Virus record (IMG/VR): IMGVR_UViG_3300035701_000165
Span: 1 to 32,986 of that record
DNA length: 32,986 nucleotides
DNA from: a virus
Direction: 5' to 3' (one strand)
Position numbers and translations under genes: made by a program
In this document: positions 28,417-32,986 of the stretch, one piece after another
Layout of the letters: each line of letters starts with the position of its first letter
Position numbering within the stretch: position 1 is the stretch's first letter
Notes under the pieces: model-generated
Database searches by the model: none
What the model saw: only the letters and a program-made list of their open reading frames with translations
Told to the model about the DNA's origin: nothing

Positions 28417-28862
28417 TGGCTACAAGGGTAGACACCATCGGAAGGGGATGGGCGTTTCCGTTCCGGTTTTCGGTCATTGGCCGGACGGGGAAGATCGTGG
28501 GCATTACCCCGGCGGATTCAGCCGAGAAGATCCGGATGGCGATTCGGCAGATCCTCGGAACCAAGATCGGCAGCCGGATGATCGACCGCGACTTCGGGAC
28601 AGACCTCCGAAACATCCTTTTCTACCCCATTGATGAGTTTTCGGCGGCGAGGGTTAGACTTGCGGTGTCCGAAGCCATCAGCCGGTGGGAGCGACGAGCC
28701 GAGGTTCAGGAGGTGAAGGTCTCCATCGAAAGGGCGAAGGAGGGGATGATCGAGGTGAGCATCTCTCTGAAGATAGTTTCTACGCAGGACGTTTTCAATC
28801 TCGTCTACCCCTTCTACCTGACGCCTGAGATGATGGTGCAGAACCAGGTGAACGTGAGGTGA
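28416..28862 (+). CDS. Baseplate wedge protein, gp25/gpW-like
   Basis: Part of the baseplate wedge that triggers sheath contraction. The 148-residue product has GWAFPFRFSVIGRTGKIVGI (residues ~9-28), then IRMAIRQILGTKIGSRMIDR then DFGTDLRNILFYP (~39-71), and a beta end. The 'I-q-I---L-T--G-r-m---fG---------f-p' pattern is the family hallmark. The start is ATG 28416, overlapping the upstream stop; an in-frame TTG at 28395 is less likely. The next gene is baseplate J, the usual neighbour in contractile tails. Confidence 0.85.
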   Translation: MATRVDTIGRGWAFPFRFSVIGRTGKIVGITPADSAEKIRMAIRQILGTKIGSRMIDRDFGTDLRNILFYPIDEFSAARVRLAVSEAISRWERRAEVQEVKVSIERAKEGMIEVSISLKIVSTQDVFNLVYPFYLTPEMMVQNQVNVR

Positions 28863-28865
28863 TGC

Positions 28866-30635
28866 ATGCCCGCTCTGACTCGGGTATCCCAGAGAATACC
28901 GCCTATCGACTACACCTCCCGCGACTTCGAGGCTATCGCCCAGGACATGGTGAGGGCGATCCCCTTCTTCGCGCCCGAGTGGACGGATCACAACCTCTCC
29001 GATTTCGGGATCGTCCTTCAGCGGCTCGTCGCCATGGTTGCCGACTGTCTCCACTTCTACGTCGATCGGGGGGCAAACGAGGCTTTTCTTCCGACGGCCA
29101 TCACCCGTCGATCGGTCATTGCTCTTCTTCGGCTGATCAACTTCACCCTGAACAGCGCGGCTCCTGCATCCACGGACGTGAGATTCTCCTTGCAAGGCGC
29201 TCTATCGGGAGACTTGTTGATCCCAGCCGGAACGGAGATGCAGACTACATCCGACGCGACCACGAAGCCGATTTACTTCGAGACGTCGCAGGATGCCGTG
29301 ATTCCGGGTGGGCAGCTGGAAGTGACCGTGCCTGCGGTGGAGGGGCAGACCAAGAGCGAAAGCGTGGGGGTGAGCAGGGGGGTGGCGAGGCAGCGTTTCG
29401 TTCTGGAATCCACCCCGATCATCGACGGTTCCCTTCGGCTCTGGATTGACGAGGGCATCGGGGAGCAGCTCTGGACGGAGATCGATTCCTTCGCCTATGC
29501 GGGGGCGAACGACATGGTGTTCACGACTCGTCGGAGCGAGAACGACATCATCGTCGTTTTCTTCGGTGACAACGCGCAGGGAAAAATTCCGGATCAGGGA
29601 GCGACCATCCGAGCAACTTGCCGGGTGGGGGGCGGAGCGAATGGGAACGTCCCCGAGGACACAATCACCGTGGTCAACAATGTCTTCACTTACAACGGAT
29701 CAACCGTGGATGTGGCGGTGACGAACCCCAACGCGGCGAGCGGGGGCGAGGACGCCATGACCATCGACGAGGCCAAGGTGGCGGGGCCGAGAAGCCTCCT
29801 TGCGCTGAACCGTGCGGTGACGGCGGACGATTTCATTGCATTGACCGAGGCATTCCCCGGAATAGCGCAGGCTTACGTGGTCGTCGGGGCGACTCCGATG
29901 GATCCTTCCTCCGGGTGCTGCTGCCTGGTGCGTCTCACCATCGCGCCCACGGGGGGAGGGATGCCGTCAAGCCAGCTGAAGGCTGATCTTCTGGCGTACC
30001 TGGAAAATCGGAAGATGATCGGAACTTGCGTGGAGATCGTGGACCCCGAGTACCAGCCCATCGACGGAGCGGGGACGATCTACATGGCATCCAACTTCTC
30101 CACGGAGCAGGGGGCGTTGGCGGTGGACGAGGCCATCAACTCCTTCTTCGACTTCGGCAGCGACTACACGGGCTTCGGAAGGGGGCTCTACCTTTCGGAC
30201 TTCTATGCCCTTTTGGACAAGCTCCCGGGCGTGGATCACGTGGACCTGAGCGAGCTGACCCGTAGGCCCATTCCGAATTGTGGCCCGTGGTGCGGAGACG
30301 CGGCCATCGGCACGGTCACCGTGGGAACCAAGGCCGTCAACGAGACCTGGACGATCATCTTCGTGTCTCCGACGAGTTTCAGCGTGAGGGGTTCGGTGAG
30401 TGGGTTGCAGGCGAACACCGGGACGCTGGGGGTGGCCTACACATCGGATGATGGAAAGGTTTCGTTCACGGTTGTGCCGGGAACCGTCGCCCCCTGCGTG
30501 GGGGACAAGTGTTCGTTTGTCACGAGTCCTAAGGTGGCAAACATCCCCATCGGGCCAACGCAGACCATGGTGAAGGGCAACTTCACGTTCAACTTCATCG
30601 GCGGCTCCTTGCCGCAGAGGGTGTGCCCGGTATGA
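28866..30635 (+). CDS. Baseplate J-like protein (gp6/gpJ-type) with extra C-terminal domain
   Basis: Wedge component joining neighbouring baseplate subunits. The 589-residue product starts RIPPIDYTSRDFEAIAQDMV, with DHNLSDFGIVLQRLVAMVAD then CLHFYVDRGANEAFL (residues ~39-73), typical of J proteins. The central beta region is followed by VAGPRSLLALNRAVTADDFI then ALTEAFPGIAQAYVVV (~306-341), the hallmark second half, and FGRGLYLSDFYALLDKLPGV (~438-457). Residues ~480-589 (VTVGTKAVNETWTIIFVSP ... SVRGSVSGLQANTGTLGVAY ... VGDKCSFVT) form a beta extension seen in some phage baseplate proteins. ATG 28866 follows GAGGTGATGC. Cys-rich spots (SGCCCLV) lie near 350. Confidence 0.87.
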   Translation: MPALTRVSQRIPPIDYTSRDFEAIAQDMVRAIPFFAPEWTDHNLSDFGIVLQRLVAMVADCLHFYVDRGANEAFLPTAITRRSVIALLRLINFTLNSAAPASTDVRFSLQGALSGDLLIPAGTEMQTTSDATTKPIYFETSQDAVIPGGQLEVTVPAVEGQTKSESVGVSRGVARQRFVLESTPIIDGSLRLWIDEGIGEQLWTEIDSFAYAGANDMVFTTRRSENDIIVVFFGDNAQGKIPDQGATIRATCRVGGGANGNVPEDTITVVNNVFTYNGSTVDVAVTNPNAASGGEDAMTIDEAKVAGPRSLLALNRAVTADDFIALTEAFPGIAQAYVVVGATPMDPSSGCCCLVRLTIAPTGGGMPSSQLKADLLAYLENRKMIGTCVEIVDPEYQPIDGAGTIYMASNFSTEQGALAVDEAINSFFDFGSDYTGFGRGLYLSDFYALLDKLPGVDHVDLSELTRRPIPNCGPWCGDAAIGTVTVGTKAVNETWTIIFVSPTSFSVRGSVSGLQANTGTLGVAYTSDDGKVSFTVVPGTVAPCVGDKCSFVTSPKVANIPIGPTQTMVKGNFTFNFIGGSLPQRVCPV

Positions 30636-30850
30636 GCAACAGCGAACCGACCAATGTCGTAAAGAACAGGTGCGTCTCTGAGCAGATGGGCTGGAGGTTG
30701 AACCTCATCGAGGCCAACGTCCGGGCCATCGTGAGCCACTTCGAGACCTTCGGGATCGAAGGAGAAGAGGCGAAGAAGCACCGGGGGAACCTGGAAGATC
30801 TTCTGAAACTGATTCGTGAACGATTCATGGAAGCTACGGGGGGCAAGTGA
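30632..30850 (+). CDS. Small helical hypothetical protein
   Basis: The 72-residue product (CVSEQMGWRLNLIEANVRAI then VSHFETFGIEGEEAKKHRG and LEDLLKLIRERFM) is almost fully helical and charged. No family is recognised. ATG 30632 overlaps the J stop (ATGA); a GTG at 30623 in the same frame is possible. Its stop overlaps the GTG of the next gene. A baseplate assembly factor or short spacer protein is possible from position. Confidence 0.5.
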   Translation: MSNSEPTNVVKNRCVSEQMGWRLNLIEANVRAIVSHFETFGIEGEEAKKHRGNLEDLLKLIRERFMEATGGK

Positions 30851-32022
30851 GCGATCCGATGTCCCTCATCACCGATCCGAGGCTCGTGCAGAATGTGTCC
30901 ATTCGGCGCGGCCTGGAGGGGCCGCAGCTCGTCGTGGAGTGGGAGGCTCCTTTGCAGCCCCCGCTCGGGGGGCTCGTCCGGGTCCTTCGGAAGAAGTACG
31001 AGTACACGGCTTCGGCTGCCGATCCCGACACCGAATTGGTGTACGAAGGCCCAATCGATGGGGGCTACATTGCCGACACCGACCTTGAGGCGTGCTCCTG
31101 CTACTACTACACCATCTTCACCTTCGATCCCTTGATCGGGCAGTGGATTTACTCCGTTGGAACTCAAGCCAGCCTCCTTGCCATCGAGACGGGTTTTTTT
31201 GCCAACAAGCTTTTCAATCTCCTGCCGAATCTCTATATCCTTGGGGACAAGCTGCTGGACGACCCAACTCCCTACAACAGCGTTTTCGCTTTGAACCGTA
31301 TCCTCGACGTGGATGGGCACGAGTGGTTCAACATCCACGAGACGGACGATCCCGAGCCGAAGATGCGAGGGCCGCTGAATCGCTTCCTCAAGACGCTTGC
31401 GGTCGACCTCGACATCGTGAAGGGCTTGATCGACTGTATGCCGAACCTTTGGGACGTGGATGAAGCATGCTGCGATGTTCTTCCGGCCATGGGGGAGCTG
31501 ATCGGGGTGGATGTCAACCGGGAGTTCCCTTGCACGAAGCAGCGCGAGGAAATCATCCAGCATGTCGCCATCCTCAAGATCAAGGGGACGCCCCAGGCCA
31601 TCTTGGCGCGGGCGAGGCTCATTTCCGGCCTGCGGGTGGAGATCCAGGAGTGGTGCCACAACATCCTGATCTCCAACCGAATCGACCGCACAAGTGTGCG
31701 GATTCCCAATCCCGATATCACGATGCACTACCGCCGGTGCGGGGACGACACGGATTTCACTCCAGGGCAAGAGATCACATTCCAGTCCTTTACCCTCTGC
31801 TTCTACTTGAAGTGTGACGATTGCCTTTCCCAGCAGGTCGTGGAGAAACTGGCCCGAGTGCTTCCGACGGAGTATCCTGTCTGCCGGAGCGGGTACTTCC
31901 ACTTCGAGGACTGCCGGTTCCAGGAGATCAACCGGCCCCAGCAGGAATCCTGGTGGGACGTCGTCGAGACGGGGGGCGACAGGATCAACCAGGCGCGGAT
32001 CAACCTGGGCCGCGTCTCGTAA
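30847..32022 (+). CDS. Tail protein I-like with N-terminal beta domain
   Basis: Connects the baseplate to the fibres. The 391-residue product begins with a beta domain at ~1-105 (VSIRRGLEGPQLVVEWEAPL; a CSCYYYTIFTF strand at ~83-93), which looks fibronectin-like. The family core is at ~120-260: LFNLLPNLYILGDKLLDD, then LNRFLKTLAVDLDIVKGLID then CMPNLWDVDEACCDVLPAMG (~178-217), and IIQHVAILKIKGTPQAILAR (~238-257). The 'R-fL---a-dld-v-g-id' and 'KgTp--I' motifs are typical of P2 gpI-like proteins. Residues ~290-390 are a C-terminal beta region with several Cys. GTG 30847 overlaps the preceding stop. Confidence 0.8.
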   Translation: MSDPMSLITDPRLVQNVSIRRGLEGPQLVVEWEAPLQPPLGGLVRVLRKKYEYTASAADPDTELVYEGPIDGGYIADTDLEACSCYYYTIFTFDPLIGQWIYSVGTQASLLAIETGFFANKLFNLLPNLYILGDKLLDDPTPYNSVFALNRILDVDGHEWFNIHETDDPEPKMRGPLNRFLKTLAVDLDIVKGLIDCMPNLWDVDEACCDVLPAMGELIGVDVNREFPCTKQREEIIQHVAILKIKGTPQAILARARLISGLRVEIQEWCHNILISNRIDRTSVRIPNPDITMHYRRCGDDTDFTPGQEITFQSFTLCFYLKCDDCLSQQVVEKLARVLPTEYPVCRSGYFHFEDCRFQEINRPQQESWWDVVETGGDRINQARINLGRVS

Positions 32023-32033
32023 CGGAGGGGACC

Positions 32034-32986
32034 ATGGCCTACAATCCGAACTGGGACGAATGGGACAACCTCCATCTGCTTCTCGACGAGCGCGTCTCCG
32101 GGTTCCTTCGCCGCGAGAAGAACTTCGTGATGGACGGGTACCAGCTGACCGATCCGGCCATCGGTCTGTTTGTGGCCGTTGGGCAGTTCGGGCTGAATCT
32201 GGCCTACTGCAACGGGTACGAGTTGAAGCAGACGAACGCCGCGCTCGCCGCCCTGGTGGACGCTACCACGAACTACATCTACCTCCACTTCACGAAAACG
32301 GTGGACCCGGGCGGCGGGTACCTGGCGATCACCCTGGACCTCACGGTGAACCAGACGGGGGTGGATCCCGGGGACGCGATCAAGCTGGGCGAGGTGGACA
32401 CCTGGGCGGGGGTCATCACGGCCATCCGGGAGGTCGACAACCGCTACCACATCCACTCGGCCCAGATGGACGACGTCCTGGAGGGCAACCTCCAGCACAT
32501 CAGCCGCCTGACCCTCCAGCGAGGAGCCGCCTTCCCGGTGACCCCGGCTCCCGTCCAGTCGGAGCTGTTCTGGAGGACGGACCTCCTCCAGCTCTACGTC
32601 TACGACGGCGGGGTCTGGCAGCCCCTCACCCCCGGGGCACCCCCGGGCGCGGTCATCTTCACGGCGAACCCCATCGGCCCGCCGATCCTGCCGGGCGAGA
32701 TGGTGTACGTGGGGGCACCCCCAGGCCCGCCGCTGCCCCTGACGGTGACCCAGGCCATTGCGCTTGCCATGGCGACGGCGGAGGTGGTTGGGGCGTCCAT
32801 GGGTCTCGTCATTCCTGGCTTCCCCGGCCCGTTCTCGACCTGGCACGGGAACCCGGCGACGGTCTTCTACGAGACGGCGGTGCCGCCCGCCATCCCCCCG
32901 GTGCCGGGGCGGAAGGTGTGGCTCTCCAAGCTCACACCGGGGGCGGTGACGACGCTGGCCCCCGCGAACCCGTGCGCCAGGAAGGT
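32034..32986 (+). CDS. Receptor-binding / tail fibre protein, 3' end outside the window
   Basis: The ORF starts at ATG 32034 behind GGAGGGG and stays open to the last base (317 full codons). The N-terminus is WDEWDNLHLLLDERVSGFLR then REKNFVMDGYQLTDPAIGLF. Residues ~170-205 carry a VQSELFWRTDLLQLYVYDGG strand pair common in phage fibre repeats, then Pro/Gly-rich stretches (PGAPPGAVIF; FPGPF) suggest flexible fibre segments. The codon bias is extremely GC-ending, like the capsid gene. It is adjacent to tail protein I, the normal place for a fibre gene. Reading onto position 1 of this window puts it in a different frame from the fibre at 3-974, so these are not one gene across a simple circle. 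Confidence 0.65.
   Translation, partial: MAYNPNWDEWDNLHLLLDERVSGFLRREKNFVMDGYQLTDPAIGLFVAVGQFGLNLAYCNGYELKQTNAALAALVDATTNYIYLHFTKTVDPGGGYLAITLDLTVNQTGVDPGDAIKLGEVDTWAGVITAIREVDNRYHIHSAQMDDVLEGNLQHISRLTLQRGAAFPVTPAPVQSELFWRTDLLQLYVYDGGVWQPLTPGAPPGAVIFTANPIGPPILPGEMVYVGAPPGPPLPLTVTQAIALAMATAEVVGASMGLVIPGFPGPFSTWHGNPATVFYETAVPPAIPPVPGRKVWLSKLTPGAVTTLAPANPCARK

Noticed and set aside
1-32986. Window as a complete circle joining the last fibre to the first
   Set aside because: The last ORF continues into position 1 in a different frame from the 3-974 ORF, and terminase and other essential genes are missing.
1-32986. tRNA genes, CRISPR arrays, insertion sequences and diversity-generating retroelements
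   Set aside because: No cloverleaf-like gap, regular spaced direct repeats, transposase or reverse transcriptase motifs were seen; gaps between genes are too short for most of these.

Overview
The window is the virion-structure region of a tailed phage or prophage with a contractile tail (myovirus-type). All convincing genes lie on the + strand, tightly packed, many with TGATG, ATGA or TAGTG stop/start overlaps. The sequence is GC-rich (my estimate is about 60% or a little more), with strong Shine-Dalgarno sites and frequent GTG and TTG starts, so the host is a GC-rich bacterium. I cannot name the host. No terminase, integrase, replication, clear lysis, tRNA or CRISPR genes are visible, so both ends are cut from a larger genome.

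Layout. (1) 1-4190: the end of a histidine-repeat tail fibre, a zinc-knuckle/beta-module protein, and a glycan-type cassette (GT4-like glycosyltransferase, small SAM-dependent methyltransferase, DUF115/GT42-like Rossmann protein). (2) 4191-7098: a candidate promoter, then a small overlapping ORF, a tail-anchored coiled-coil protein, two paralogous DUF2589-type proteins, a permuted NlpC/P60 (C92-like) protein and a small beta protein. This is the least explained block. (3) 7100-12248: portal, fused prohead protease/scaffold, and a major capsid protein with an inserted domain, closed by a strong intrinsic terminator at 12280-12318. (4) 12337 onward: a new candidate promoter, then head-tail connector, head-closure and tail-completion genes to about 16290. 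(5) 16382-20395: tail sheath, two tail-tube paralogues, and a zinc-ribbon tail assembly chaperone with a -1 frameshift extension at a T TTT TTG heptamer. (6) 20396-32022: tape measure, LysM-type baseplate proteins, gpD-like hub, a zinc-ribbon protein and a DUF1360-like membrane protein, OB-fold spike, PAAR-like tip, gp25-like wedge, baseplate J, tail protein I and several small helical proteins. (7) 32034 to the end: start of another receptor-binding/fibre protein.

The genes build a capsid with its connector, a sheath/tube tail, and a baseplate carrying a spike and fibres. Most unusual are the DUF2589 pair with its protease-like and membrane neighbours, a beta module that appears to recur in a tail-side protein, the connector and twice in the sheath, an insertion in the capsid protein, and the frameshift site. 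All family calls come from reading motifs by eye; no database search was run.
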